A stretch of 51,971 nt of DNA, taken from assembly GCA_002409525.1 (NCBI GenBank), contig DHNM01000026.1, positions 60,702 to 112,672 on the forward strand, written 5' to 3'. Source of the stretch: Eubacterium sp. UBA5416. GTDB lineage: Bacteria; Bacillota; Clostridia; Lachnospirales; Lachnospiraceae. The position numbers were made by a program, and so were the translations under genes. A model generated the notes under the pieces. That model saw only the letters and a list, made by a program, of their open reading frames with translations. It did no database searches and was not told where the DNA came from. Numbering within the stretch: position 1 is the first letter of the stretch; each line of letters begins with the position of its first letter. Below are positions 17,350 through 26,316 of the stretch, one piece after another.

Positions 17350-17838
17350 TTAATAGATTCTCTTTCGAATTTCCATGCACAAAATTCCAATCAGTATTCC
17401 AGTCAGCACTCCCGCGATGATCAGCGCGGGGAGATAATACATAATCTGAATGTTTTTTATCAGCATGGACGCCATCATAATCTGACCGATATTATGTGTG
17501 ACTCCTCCTGCAACACTTATGCCAACAATGCCGAAAGCTTTTCCCCGCTTCAGCAGGATCATGACAGAAAGGCTAAGCAGCCCTCCTGCCATCGAAAATG
17601 CAATACTGAACAGATTCCCAAACAAAAATCCCACTGACAGGATTCTCACAATCTGAACCATAAACGCTTCTGACGGACCAAAATGATATAAAACAAGTAT
17701 AATAGCCAGATTTGCAAGGCCCAGTTTCATTCCCGGCACAGCTGCAAAAATCGGGATCAGTGATTCCACATATCCCAGCAATATCGCTGCCGCCGTGTAA
17801 AGTCCAAGATAGGTAATCTTTTTAATTTTCTTATTCAT
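17350..17838 (-). CDS. Gx transporter family membrane protein (HepI-like)
   Basis: This 162-aa membrane protein has about five helices and matches the family once labelled heptaprenyl diphosphate synthase component I and now often called Gx transporter. Visible features are YLGLYTAAAILLGYVESLIP, PGMKLGLANLAIILVLY and the conserved GGVTHNIGQIMMA near the C-terminus. The genes occur next to NusG-II and ApbE proteins in Firmicutes, as here, which suggests a link to flavin or electron-transfer membrane systems. The ATG at 17838 has AGGA 5 nt upstream. The substrate is unknown. Confidence 0.8.
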   Translation of the reverse strand: MNKKIKKITYLGLYTAAAILLGYVESLIPIFAAVPGMKLGLANLAIILVLYHFGPSEAFMVQIVRILSVGFLFGNLFSIAFSMAGGLLSLSVMILLKRGKAFGIVGISVAGGVTHNIGQIMMASMLIKNIQIMYYLPALIIAGVLTGILIGILCMEIRKRIY

Positions 17839-17848
17839 ATTTTTCCTG

Positions 17849-18202
17849 TCACGAAGCAACCGTATCCGGAGCATCTGTTTGATTATTTATAACAGTCATA
17901 AAAACCCGGTTAGGCAGACAGACAATTGACCCTCCTGTATGATCCAGCGGTTTATGATGTATACAAACCTGATCCGGACAATCTGCCTGTATCATCCAGG
18001 CCTTACCGTCGCGGATCCGGCAGGTGTTCGTTTTATTGATTTTTATGGTCTGATCCTCATCAAGTCTATAAATTCCATACTCTTTTCCGTCTACAGTTAT
18101 CCTCAAACTTTCACCTTCTGATCGGTTCATTTTTACAGACAATGCCAGTGAAAGTGCTGCCGTTAACATAACTGCAACCAGGATAATATCCTTTTTTTTC
18201 AT
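17849..18202 (-). CDS. NusG domain II-containing membrane protein
   Basis: This 117-aa protein has an N-terminal membrane or signal segment (DIILVAVMLTAALSLALSV) and an extracytoplasmic domain with the NusG-II pattern: VDGKEYGIYRL, then CRIRDGKAWMIQADCPDQVC and IHHKPLDHTGGSIVCLPNRV. Conserved cysteines are in CPDQVC and IVC. The role is unknown; such genes lie between apbE and the Gx family gene in Rnf-type clusters. An in-frame ATG at 18232 overlaps the end of apbE and could start a 10-residue longer form through coupling. Neither start has a strong ribosome binding site. Confidence 0.8.
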   Translation of the reverse strand: MKKKDIILVAVMLTAALSLALSVKMNRSEGESLRITVDGKEYGIYRLDEDQTIKINKTNTCRIRDGKAWMIQADCPDQVCIHHKPLDHTGGSIVCLPNRVFMTVINNQTDAPDTVAS

Positions 18203-18224
18203 ACGTTTTATCTTACCATAGGAA

Positions 18225-19169
18225 TCATTCATTTGCAATTGGATATAACGTGGCCTCCGGAAATTGAGACACTATTTCTTTTGATCTTTCCTCGCCCATC
18301 AATATACAGACAGTACTTAAGGCATCTCCGAGAAGTGAGCTTTTGCCGACAATCGTAACTTGTGAATCCTCGGTATCAGCCGGATATCCGGTGTCGGAAT
18401 CGAGAATGTGGTGATAGATCTTCCCGTCTTTTTTAAAATACCGCTCATAGATTCCGGAAGATACCACAGACTGATCGCGCACCTGCAGGACATCGGCGGT
18501 TTCTCCCTGAGCGGCAAACGGTTTCTGAATTCCGACATTCCAGGGACTGCCGTCCGGTTTTGCACCGACTGCAAGAACATTTCCCCCGAGATTGATCATG
18601 GCACTTTTTACGCCATGAGTATTAAGATATTCTTTCAGCTTATCAGCGGCGTATCCTTTGGCTAAAGCTCCGAGATCTATTTTAGTGTCCGCTCTTTTAA
18701 AGGATAAAATATTACCCGACAGTTGAATGGAAGAACCATCTACCTTCAGGAGTGCCTCATCTATTTTTTCCTGCTCGGGTATGATCTTAGAACCGTTTTT
18801 AAAATCCCACAACTCTAATAGAGGTTCAATTGTTATATCAAACTTTCCATCTGTTATTTTATAAAATCTGATTCCCTCTTGAATCACTTTTGCAAGATCA
18901 TTGGAAATCTCAACCTGATTGGCTGTCCTGTGATTTACTTTATAAAGTTCACTGCTTTTTTTTGTTCGGCTGAACGTGTTTTCCAGTTCTTCGCATAATT
19001 CAAAGGATCCATCTAACACTTTTTTACTGTCCTCACTATACACTCCGATAGAAATCGCCGTATCAAAATAAGTACCTTCACGGGATTCCATTGAATTATC
19101 TTTCTTTCCACATCCGGAAAGAAAAACCAGAACACATATAACAAAAATACTACACGGCTTTATTTTCAT
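18225..19169 (-). CDS. apbE: FAD:protein FMN transferase (ApbE), lipoprotein
   Basis: This 314-aa enzyme attaches FMN from FAD to a threonine on target proteins, and the nearby RnfG and RnfD subunits are the expected targets. A lipoprotein signal is visible with the lipobox LSGC and Cys20. Family motifs are GTYFDTAISIGVYS, FDITIEPLLELW, IDLGALAKGYAADKL and MINLGGNVLAVG; the metal site region shows DSDTGYPADTEDSQVTI and GDALSTVCILMG. The ATG at 19169 lies inside the end of rnfB (20-bp overlap). It directly follows the Rnf operon, a well-known association. Confidence 0.93.
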   Translation of the reverse strand: MKIKPCSIFVICVLVFLSGCGKKDNSMESREGTYFDTAISIGVYSEDSKKVLDGSFELCEELENTFSRTKKSSELYKVNHRTANQVEISNDLAKVIQEGIRFYKITDGKFDITIEPLLELWDFKNGSKIIPEQEKIDEALLKVDGSSIQLSGNILSFKRADTKIDLGALAKGYAADKLKEYLNTHGVKSAMINLGGNVLAVGAKPDGSPWNVGIQKPFAAQGETADVLQVRDQSVVSSGIYERYFKKDGKIYHHILDSDTGYPADTEDSQVTIVGKSSLLGDALSTVCILMGEERSKEIVSQFPEATLYPIANE

Positions 19170-19962
19170 CAAAGATTGTACCTCTCGGGCATACTTCTTT
19201 ACATTTCCCACAGTTAACACAAAGAGAGTAATCTATTTTTGCAAGGAACTTATCTACTTTAATAGCATCTGCCGGACAGTTCTTCTCACATTTTCTGCAT
19301 CCGATACAGCCGGTATCACATGCCGCCATCACAGCCTTTCCCTTATCATTTGAAGCACATGCCACATGAAATTCTGCCCTTTCGTACGGAATCATTTCAA
19401 TCAGATGATTTGGGCACACACCTAAGCATGCTCCACATCCTGTACATGTTTCTTTATCTACAACTGCGGTTCCGTCGACGATATGAATCGCATCAAAAGG
19501 ACACGCACGTTTACAACTTCCATATCCCATGCAGCCATAGGTGCAGACTTTTTCACCACCTCCCGGAATATAGGACATATAAGTACATTCTTTTACTCCG
19601 GTATATACGTTATCAATACGAGTATTCTTACAGGTTCCGCTGCAGTGGATATAGGCTCTCTTCCTGATTGTATCAGATATTTCCTCGCCCATAATTTTCC
19701 CTATTTTTTTAGCAGCCGCATTCCCGCCGACTGAGCATACGGTAACGGGTGCTTCGCCCTTTACAACAGCAGCGGCAGCACCGTCACATCCGGGATAGCC
19801 ACACGCACCACAGTTGATGCCCGGCAGGGCCTCCCTTACAAGAGACTCTCGCTCATCACCTGCAACAGCAAGTTTCTTGTCAGCCGTTCCGAGAAGCAGA
19901 CCGATAATAATCCCTGATCCGCCTAAAATCAAAGTGGAAATCAATATTACTGAAAAACTCAT
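19150..19962 (-). CDS. rnfB: Rnf complex subunit RnfB
   Basis: This 270-aa iron-sulfur subunit is the entry point for electrons from reduced ferredoxin. An N-terminal membrane helix (SVILISTLILGGSGIIIGLLLG) is followed by a Fe-S motif with Cys51, Cys54, Cys59 and Cys76 (CGACGYPGC...VC). Further ferredoxin-like cysteine sets then appear: CMGYGSCKRACP, CTGCGACLGVCP, CIGCRKCEKNCP and CVNCGKCKEVCP. The cluster number fits the long clostridial RnfB. It is the last subunit gene in the order C-D-G-E-A-B. Confidence 0.96.
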   Translation of the reverse strand: MSFSVILISTLILGGSGIIIGLLLGTADKKLAVAGDERESLVREALPGINCGACGYPGCDGAAAAVVKGEAPVTVCSVGGNAAAKKIGKIMGEEISDTIRKRAYIHCSGTCKNTRIDNVYTGVKECTYMSYIPGGGEKVCTYGCMGYGSCKRACPFDAIHIVDGTAVVDKETCTGCGACLGVCPNHLIEMIPYERAEFHVACASNDKGKAVMAACDTGCIGCRKCEKNCPADAIKVDKFLAKIDYSLCVNCGKCKEVCPRGTIFDENKAV

Positions 19963-19971
19963 AAACTCCTC

Positions 19972-20547
19972 CTATATGATTCCGTGAAATCCAAAGAAAG
20001 CAATCGACATCAGCATGGCAGTTAGCAATACTATCGGCATACCCTGAAACGATTTCGGCACATCGTTGTATTCCATCTTCTCGCGAAGCCCGGCCATGAG
20101 AATAATTGCAATTGTATATCCTACCGCAGAAGCAAATCCGTTCACTGTACCCTCAAGAATAGAATAGTCTTTCTGGACATTGATGATTGCCACACCAAGT
20201 ACCGCACAGTTTGTAGTAATTAAAGGGAGATATACCCCCAGTGCTTTATGCAGGGCAGGAGATTTCTTTTTGAGAAACATTTCCACCAGCTGGACCAGCG
20301 CTGCGATAACCATAATAAATACAATTGTCTGCAGGTATTCCATGCCTGTCTTAACCAGTATAAATTTATAAATCAGACTTGTACAGAAGGAAGAAAGAGT
20401 CAGTACAAAGATTACCGCTCCTCCCATTCCGGCGGCCGTTTCCATCTTTTTCGAAACACCGAGGAAAGAACAGAGTCCGAGAAACTGGCTCAGTACAACA
20501 TTATTTACCAGTGCGGCACCGACCGATATAATTAAAAGTTCTTTCAT
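19972..20547 (-). CDS. rnfA: Rnf complex subunit RnfA
   Basis: This 191-aa protein has six membrane helices and is the homologue of RnfE/NqrE-type subunits. Two half-membrane motifs carry the conserved cysteines that bind an intramembrane iron-sulfur cluster: GLCSFLGVS near the start and TNCAVLGVA in the middle. It overlaps rnfE by 4 bp (ATGA) and is followed by rnfB after 9 bp. The complex oxidises ferredoxin, reduces NAD+ and pumps Na+ or H+. Confidence 0.96.
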   Translation of the reverse strand: MKELLIISVGAALVNNVVLSQFLGLCSFLGVSKKMETAAGMGGAVIFVLTLSSFCTSLIYKFILVKTGMEYLQTIVFIMVIAALVQLVEMFLKKKSPALHKALGVYLPLITTNCAVLGVAIINVQKDYSILEGTVNGFASAVGYTIAIILMAGLREKMEYNDVPKSFQGMPIVLLTAMLMSIAFFGFHGII

Positions 20548-21245
20548 TGGTTGTCACCTCCCTGGTTTTTGCGTGAGGGGCATTTTGTATTGCCACAAGA
20601 GGCACATCCATAGTTCTCCGACTTATTTGATGCATTGACGCCGGACAGCTTATGGTCTCTGATCTTATTTAACAGGGCAACAAGCAGCGCAAGAACGAAG
20701 AAAGCACCGGGAGCCATAATAAACATTGTTACGGGTTCATACGAAGAGGGCATAATATGCAGCCCCAGGAATGTCCCGGAACCAATCACCTCACGAACTG
20801 TCCCAATACAAAATAAACCGATTGTAAATCCAATCCCCATGCCCAACCCGTCAAAGAAGGAGGGAACCACCGGATATTTACCGGCATACGACTCTGCACG
20901 TCCCATAATAATACAGTTGACCACAATCAGAGGTATATAAATTCCAAGCGCCGTATTTAAGCTTGGGAGATATGCTTTAAGTAAAAATTCCACGATTGTG
21001 ACAAGAGTGGCAATGACTCCAATATAGGCAGGCATTCGCACACTATCTGGTATCACCTTTCGAAGCATGGAAATCAACACATTTGAGGCGGCCAGAATAA
21101 CTGTTGTAGTCAGACCCATCCCAATTCCATTGATGGCAGAAGTAGTAACCGCAAGTGTAGGACATATACCAATCATCATAACAAAAATCGGGTTTTCTTT
21201 TACTATTCCATTGTACAAACGTTCTGTAGGTGTGTTCGGTCTCAT
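20544..21245 (-). CDS. rnfE: Rnf complex subunit RnfE
   Basis: This 233-aa membrane subunit resembles RnfA and carries matching cysteine motifs, MIGICPTLAVTTS and VNCIIMGRAE, for the shared intramembrane Fe-S cluster. Six helices are visible. The C-terminal tail has an extra cysteine-rich end (CASCGNTKCPSRKNQGGDNQ), which is longer than the usual subunit and might bind metal. It overlaps rnfG and rnfA by 4 bp each. Confidence 0.95.
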   Translation of the reverse strand: MRPNTPTERLYNGIVKENPIFVMMIGICPTLAVTTSAINGIGMGLTTTVILAASNVLISMLRKVIPDSVRMPAYIGVIATLVTIVEFLLKAYLPSLNTALGIYIPLIVVNCIIMGRAESYAGKYPVVPSFFDGLGMGIGFTIGLFCIGTVREVIGSGTFLGLHIMPSSYEPVTMFIMAPGAFFVLALLVALLNKIRDHKLSGVNASNKSENYGCASCGNTKCPSRKNQGGDNQ

Positions 21246-21859
21246 GATTTCATCCCCTCCTTATCAAGCATCCCGGATACATGAATACAGGCATTCACGG
21301 CATTTGTTACAGCGTTTGTTGTTACAGTAGCCCCGCTGATGGCATCAATTTGGTCATCAGATGTGGCTCCATCCTTTGTGTATTCAAAAGCATCGACCTT
21401 TTTTCCTTTAAACTGTTCTTTAAACTTATCTGTGTCAGCATTCATTCCGAGACCGGCCGTTTCATCTAATTCCAGAAAGGAGATTCCGTTGGTGGTATGA
21501 TCGTCCGCTATGCCAACTGTCAGCTGAATATCTCCCCCGTATCCTTCTTGCGATGTCACCGTAACTGCATAACCTGAGAAGTTCCCCGATCGATCAACTC
21601 CCTTATACACTTCATCAATAATCTGAGCATTCATACCATCTTTTTTAAGGGAAGACTGGATTTCATTCTTTTTATCTGATATATCAATTTCTTCAAACCT
21701 TTCTGCGCCGGGCAGTACATTCTTAAGAGCATTGGTTTTGGTTTGCTTTTCCTGATTTGCAATAGGTTCTTTTGTAATTTCATGAAATGTTCCAAGAAGG
21801 ACACCGAGAATCACTGCAATCAAAGTCAGGGAAAGAGCATCTTTAAATATTTTTTTCAA
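21242..21859 (-). CDS. rnfG: Rnf complex subunit RnfG
   Basis: This 205-aa subunit carries covalently bound FMN. An N-terminal membrane helix (LTLIAVILGVLLGTFHEI) precedes the extracytoplasmic domain. The flavinylation motif is DAISGATVTTNAV; Thr180 in SGATVT is the likely attachment site. The LDETAGLGMN motif is also conserved in the family. The ApbE enzyme encoded downstream would attach the FMN. It overlaps rnfD and rnfE by 4 bp each. Confidence 0.95.
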   Translation of the reverse strand: MKKIFKDALSLTLIAVILGVLLGTFHEITKEPIANQEKQTKTNALKNVLPGAERFEEIDISDKKNEIQSSLKKDGMNAQIIDEVYKGVDRSGNFSGYAVTVTSQEGYGGDIQLTVGIADDHTTNGISFLELDETAGLGMNADTDKFKEQFKGKKVDAFEYTKDGATSDDQIDAISGATVTTNAVTNAVNACIHVSGMLDKEGMKS

Positions 21860-22854
21860 TTTTTCCAGCTCCTTTCCTTTTTAAGGCCAAATCCACTGGG
21901 CAGTGTCAGTCGTTCAATCACCGGAACCAGAAGATTAGAAACTATAATTGCATAAGATACACCTTCTGGCGCAGCACCAAATTTTCTGAAGATCCAGGTC
22001 ATCAGACCTAATATGAGGCCATAGAAAAACTGTCCTTTTTTTGTAATCGGACGGGTCGTATAATCTGTTGCCATGAAGACCGCTCCCAGGATCAGACCAC
22101 CGCTGCAGACCTCGGCAGCCGTCAGGCTAAAATCAAATCCGCTCGACAATAGATAAAGAATTGCAAATGACCCGATGTATGTCAGAGGAATTATATAATC
22201 GATAATTTTAAAGACAGCCAGAAAGATTCCGCCAAGCAGCAGCAGTAAGGCAGATGTTTCACCAATTGTCCCATTAGTTTTACCAAGAAACATACTTAGA
22301 AGATCATATTCACCTCCCGGTGTGATCGAACCAAGAGGAGTTGCAGAAGATACCGGTGTGGAAGAAGAAACCGGCGTGGAAGATGAAATACTGTCCACAA
22401 TTTTGTTCGAAGTCCATTTGCTTATAGTAAAATCCGTCATTCTGGAGGAGAAGGAAATCAGCAAAAAACATCTGGCTGCAAGTGCCGGATTCATAAAATT
22501 CTGTCCGATTCCTCCGAATAACTGTTTTACAACTAAGATTGCAAATACATCCCCAATGATAACGAGCCACCAGGGAACCGAAGCCGGAAGGCAAAGTGCC
22601 AGGAGAAGACCTGTAACCATGGCACTTCCATCACTGATTGTAACCGGCTTATGCATCAGACTTTCATAAAGAAACTCCGTCAGAACGGATGTCCCGACAG
22701 AAATAAGAATGACAGTCAGTGCCGGAATTCCAAAAAGATAAATACCCATAACAGAAGCAGGAAGCAGTGCTATCAGAACCATAAACATAATTGTCTGTGT
22801 TTTCATACCTGATCTGATATGCGGAGATGATGATACGTGTAATAGTTCACTCAT
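21856..22854 (-). CDS. rnfD: Rnf complex subunit RnfD
   Basis: This 332-aa membrane subunit carries a covalently bound FMN in the family. N-terminal motifs are SPHIRSGMKTQTIMFMVLIA and MVTGLLLALCLPASVPWW, with GGIGQNFMNPALAARCFLL before the loop. The flavinylation motif SGATPL of the family appears as SSATPL, with Thr172 as the likely site. Just before it is a short serine-threonine-proline repeat, STPVSSSTPVSSATP, encoded by an 18-bp tandem repeat. The C-terminal helices end in a normal way. It overlaps rnfC and rnfG by 4 bp. Confidence 0.94.
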   Translation of the reverse strand: MSELLHVSSSPHIRSGMKTQTIMFMVLIALLPASVMGIYLFGIPALTVILISVGTSVLTEFLYESLMHKPVTISDGSAMVTGLLLALCLPASVPWWLVIIGDVFAILVVKQLFGGIGQNFMNPALAARCFLLISFSSRMTDFTISKWTSNKIVDSISSSTPVSSSTPVSSATPLGSITPGGEYDLLSMFLGKTNGTIGETSALLLLLGGIFLAVFKIIDYIIPLTYIGSFAILYLLSSGFDFSLTAAEVCSGGLILGAVFMATDYTTRPITKKGQFFYGLILGLMTWIFRKFGAAPEGVSYAIIVSNLLVPVIERLTLPSGFGLKKERSWKN

Positions 22855-24179
22855 TTGACTTTAACCTGTCCTTTCTTCTGCTCGTCAAGCAGTATTTTTC
22901 TCATTGATCGTATCGATTGTGTAAGATGTCTTTTGGCTGGACAGATATAACTACAGCATCCACATTCACAGCACTCCATACCATGATATTTCAAAAAACT
23001 CTCTTTATCTCCCCGGTCGGCAAAATCTGCAAGTCTTGTCGGAAGAATCCGGCCGGGACAATCTTCTACACATCTTCCACAGTTCATGCATGCAGAAGGT
23101 TCGGATTCGGATACAACATCCTCAGAAAAAGCAAGCAGTCCAGAGGATGTCTTAGTCACCGGCACATCAAGACTGATCAGTGCATTACCCATCATTGGTC
23201 CCCCCGAAATGATTTTTTGGGGAGCTTTTGAAAATCCTCCAGCTGCATCTGCGGCTTCCCGGTGTAAAATCCCTATCGGAACGCTTAGATTTTTCGGATT
23301 TTTGACCGCATCTCCTGTAACTGTTATCGTACGATCCATCAGAGGTTTTCCATTTATTACGGCTTCACCTATTGCTACCATCGTTTCAACATTATCCACG
23401 ATACACAAAGCATCTGCCGGAAGCATTTTAGAGTTGATTTTTCTACCAGTCACAGTACTAATCAGTACTCTCTCTGCTCCCTGGGGATACTTGGTGCGTA
23501 AACATTTTATTTCAATGTTGTGATCCCGGCAAAGAGGCTCCATAGCTGTGATACAGTCTTTCTTATTGTCTTCAATACATAGATACCCCCGAGCGCCGGG
23601 AAATAACTTCAAGACTGCGAGAAGCCCGGTCATAATTTTTTCAGGTTCTTCTGTCATTCTCTGGTAATCTCCCGTCAAGTAAGGTTCACATTCCGCTGCA
23701 TTTACTAAAATAGAATCGATTTTATCAGGATTCGGAGGCGAGAGTTTTACATGAGTAGGAAATCCTGCTCCTCCCATGCCTACAACTCCCGCATTTTTGA
23801 TCCGTTTTAAAATCTCATCTCTTGTCATTTCTTCAAGTTTGTCCGCCTGAAACTGTACTTCCCTCATTTCATGGTCATTGTCCACTACGATACAGTCCGC
23901 CATATTCCCGGAGGGCATTCTCATCTTTTCAATTCCCTCCACGGTTCCTGATACGGAAGCATGCACAAAAGCAGAAACATTTCCATTGGCCCTGGCAATC
24001 ATCTGTCCGCGAAGGACATGATCTCCCTTGCTTACAATTGGTACAGAAGGTGCCCCGATATGCTGTGACAGTGAATAATAGAGTTTATCTCCCGCAGCGG
24101 TACGGACAATTTTCTCTCCCTTGGTCAGTTCCTTGCCATCCTCTGGGTGTATGCCCCCCTTAAATGATAATAATCTCAT
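22851..24179 (-). CDS. rnfC: Rnf complex subunit RnfC
   Basis: This 442-aa peripheral subunit binds NADH/NAD+ and FMN and carries two [4Fe-4S] clusters. The N-terminus FKGGIHPEDGKELT is typical. The nucleotide-binding part has GMGGAGFPTHVKL and LVNAAECEPYLTGDYQ. The C-terminal ferredoxin-like motifs are CMNCGRCVEDCPGR and CCECGCCSYICPAKR. It has an AGGAGG ribosome binding site and is the first gene of the rnf cluster. It starts 23 bp after the end of a membrane protein gene, so the operon may begin further upstream. Confidence 0.96.
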   Translation of the reverse strand: MRLLSFKGGIHPEDGKELTKGEKIVRTAAGDKLYYSLSQHIGAPSVPIVSKGDHVLRGQMIARANGNVSAFVHASVSGTVEGIEKMRMPSGNMADCIVVDNDHEMREVQFQADKLEEMTRDEILKRIKNAGVVGMGGAGFPTHVKLSPPNPDKIDSILVNAAECEPYLTGDYQRMTEEPEKIMTGLLAVLKLFPGARGYLCIEDNKKDCITAMEPLCRDHNIEIKCLRTKYPQGAERVLISTVTGRKINSKMLPADALCIVDNVETMVAIGEAVINGKPLMDRTITVTGDAVKNPKNLSVPIGILHREAADAAGGFSKAPQKIISGGPMMGNALISLDVPVTKTSSGLLAFSEDVVSESEPSACMNCGRCVEDCPGRILPTRLADFADRGDKESFLKYHGMECCECGCCSYICPAKRHLTQSIRSMRKILLDEQKKGQVKVK

Positions 24180-24202
24180 ATTCTACTCCCTCCTTTTTAA
24201 CA

Positions 24203-25150
24203 TCAACGATTGTTGTGATTTTTCTTATCCTCCTTGTGTCTCTTTTTTAAACGATTGCTGATCCCCAGATGCGGATATGCCTTTATGTAACGTTTTGTGA
24301 TATGATCCAGTGCTTTCTGATCCCTCATGTATTTTTCGAGGAAACTGTCAAACCTCTCCAGGTATTCACCTTTGCGTTCTGTCAGAGATTCTTTCAATTC
24401 AAGATTATCCTCGGAGAGTCTGTCCAGGTAATCTGAAAATTTTTTCTTCTTGTCTTCCACAAATGATTTGATCCGTATCGTGGAGGCATCCCGGTACATT
24501 GCCTCTGTTTTACTCTTCATATAAGCTGACGCTTCGGCGAGACGGGAATTCTGGAGAAATTCCTGAAACTCGTTCCATGTTCTGTCAAGATTACGAAGTT
24601 TATCTCTGACATGAAATGCCGCAAACGCTGACATTCCAAAGTCGACGCAATATACCATTGTAATCAGGCTGACAACAATCTCCCCATACTGTCTGGGATA
24701 AAGGGCTACGATGGTGTTGACAAGCGGCTGAAGAACATAAAACAAGACCAGGCTGAAAAATCCCCAGCCAATTGAACTTCCAAGACAGATAATACCCTGA
24801 AAATTAAACTTTTTATCGCTATAGTCCCACCATTTGGTATGAAAAACAACTCGCATCAGTACCCCGGTAATATATTCCAAAATTGTGGCAATAGCCATTC
24901 CTCCAAAAAACAAGGCTAATATGTAACCGGAGAACCGATGCAGGAAGACATAGATTAACACCGCACCAAATCCATATAAGGTCAGCAGCGGTCCCGATAC
25001 AAACCCCCGATTGACAAGTTTTCGATTTTTTAAAGAAACCAGGCTGCTCTCCCATATCCAGCCAAAAAAACTGTAAATCCAAAACCAATTTAAAATATGA
25101 TAAAGATCGATACCTAGTATCTCAAGATCCAGCATCTGACTGTTCATCAT
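24203..25150 (-). CDS. Putative CmpB-type membrane protein with coiled C-terminus
   Basis: This 315-aa protein has an N-terminal region of about six membrane helices with the motifs NWFWIYSFFGWIWESS, NRGFVSGPLLTLYGFG and WDYSDKKFNFQGIICLGSSI. This matches the family named putative ABC transporter permease (CmpB, PF06541), although no ATPase is encoded nearby and transport has not been shown as far as I know. The last 120 residues are highly charged and helical (DKKKKFSDYLDRLSEDNLELKE) and cytoplasmic. The ATG at 25150 has AGAGG 8 nt upstream; the long in-frame extension to 25372 would run through the divergent promoter region and is rejected. Confidence 0.75.
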   Translation of the reverse strand: MMNSQMLDLEILGIDLYHILNWFWIYSFFGWIWESSLVSLKNRKLVNRGFVSGPLLTLYGFGAVLIYVFLHRFSGYILALFFGGMAIATILEYITGVLMRVVFHTKWWDYSDKKFNFQGIICLGSSIGWGFFSLVLFYVLQPLVNTIVALYPRQYGEIVVSLITMVYCVDFGMSAFAAFHVRDKLRNLDRTWNEFQEFLQNSRLAEASAYMKSKTEAMYRDASTIRIKSFVEDKKKKFSDYLDRLSEDNLELKESLTERKGEYLERFDSFLEKYMRDQKALDHITKRYIKAYPHLGISNRLKKRHKEDKKNHNNR

Positions 25151-25193
25151 ATATTTAACCTCTTTTCTTTTGTTTTTGACTTTGGTTCTATGG

Positions 25194-25222
25194 TTGAATT
25201 CTTCCACAAACCCGAGTATCAT
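25194..25222 (+). promoter_or_regulatory. SigA-type promoter for the nuclease gene
   Basis: TTGAAT at 25194-25199, a 17-bp spacer and TATCAT at 25217-25222 fit a plus-strand promoter 28 bp before the start codon. A TATAAT on the minus strand at 25226-25221 overlaps it and may serve the divergent CmpB-type gene, but no clear -35 goes with it. Confidence 0.5.
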
Positions 25223-25249
25223 TATAACATAGATAGGAGGAATATTTCT

Positions 25250-26311
25250 ATGATAATTCAAAAATCTAAAATAAATGTAAAGAACGATCTGGTCATTTCT
25301 TACCTGGATAACTTTGAGGACAGCCTTTTTTTTGATATCGAAACTACCGGTCTGTATTGGAAAAATTCCCATCTCTATCTGATTGGAGCAGCCAGTTTTG
25401 AAAATTCAGGCTGGTCAATACAGCAGTGGTTTTTGGATCAGCCATTCGATGAAGAAAGTCTGCTTAATGAATTCTCTAAACTATGTAAAGGAAAAAAACG
25501 TATCGTACACTTCAATGGAAATGGTTTCGATATTCCATATCTCCAGAGAAAATACTCTTTTTATCAAATGGAAAATCCTTTTACGTCTCTTGAAAGTCTG
25601 GATCTCTACAGGAAAGCCAGACCGTTTCAGAAATTATTCGGCCTCCCTTCCATGAAACTAAAAAGCATAGAACAATTTCTAAATCTTGAACGAGAAGATA
25701 CTTATACCGGAAAAGAATTGATCCAGGTGTATACCGATTACCTCAGAAGCAGAGATAATTCTCGTCTAGCCGCTTTAATGCAGCATAATCTGGAAGATGT
25801 CACAGGGCTGATACATCTCCTTCCATTACTTAGCTATGAGAATGTGAAAAAGGGAAAATACACGGTTCAATATGCGGCGTTTAAAGATGATATCCTGACA
25901 GTCGGTTTAGAACTTCAATCTTCCGTCCCCGTCCCGGTTTCAGAAAATTTCGGCTTTTATTATCTAAGCCTGAAGGATCACCGGGGAACGTTAAAAATAT
26001 ACGCAGAGAACTGCGTCATGAAGCATTTCTTCTCTGACTATAAAAATTATTATTATCTGCCGCTGGAAGATCAGTCAATTCATAAAAGCGTGGGGGCATT
26101 TGTGGATCGTGATCATCGGGAGAAGGCCAGAGCATCTAATTGTTATCAAAAGCTGGAAGGCACTTTCCTTCCACAGTTAAATGAACGGTTTCATCCGGTA
26201 TTTTTTGTAAACTACAAATCAAAACCTGCATATTTTCCTTATCATGAAGAAATGCTGCTGGACATGGAAAAACTGTTACCTTATACATATGATTACATAA
26301 CAACACTTTAA
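25250..26311 (+). CDS. Ribonuclease H-like (DEDD) exonuclease domain protein, YprB type
   Basis: This 353-aa protein has an RNase H-like fold of the DEDD exonuclease type. The catalytic motifs are FFDIETTGLYW (exo I, Asp and Glu), RIVHFNGNGFDIPYL (exo II) and MQHNLEDVTGLIHLL (exo III). The C-terminal 140 residues show no motif that I recognise. B. subtilis YprB has the same architecture; its physiological role is not firmly known. The ATG at 25250 has AGGAGG 9 nt upstream. It is the only plus-strand gene in this half of the window and is closed by a bidirectional terminator. Confidence 0.82.
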   Translation: MIIQKSKINVKNDLVISYLDNFEDSLFFDIETTGLYWKNSHLYLIGAASFENSGWSIQQWFLDQPFDEESLLNEFSKLCKGKKRIVHFNGNGFDIPYLQRKYSFYQMENPFTSLESLDLYRKARPFQKLFGLPSMKLKSIEQFLNLEREDTYTGKELIQVYTDYLRSRDNSRLAALMQHNLEDVTGLIHLLPLLSYENVKKGKYTVQYAAFKDDILTVGLELQSSVPVPVSENFGFYYLSLKDHRGTLKIYAENCVMKHFFSDYKNYYYLPLEDQSIHKSVGAFVDRDHREKARASNCYQKLEGTFLPQLNERFHPVFFVNYKSKPAYFPYHEEMLLDMEKLLPYTYDYITTL

Positions 26312-26316
26312 TCGAC

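Noticed and set aside
25151..25372. N-terminal extension of the CmpB-type protein
   Set aside because: It would run through the divergent promoter and into the nuclease gene; the ATG at 25150 has a good ribosome site.
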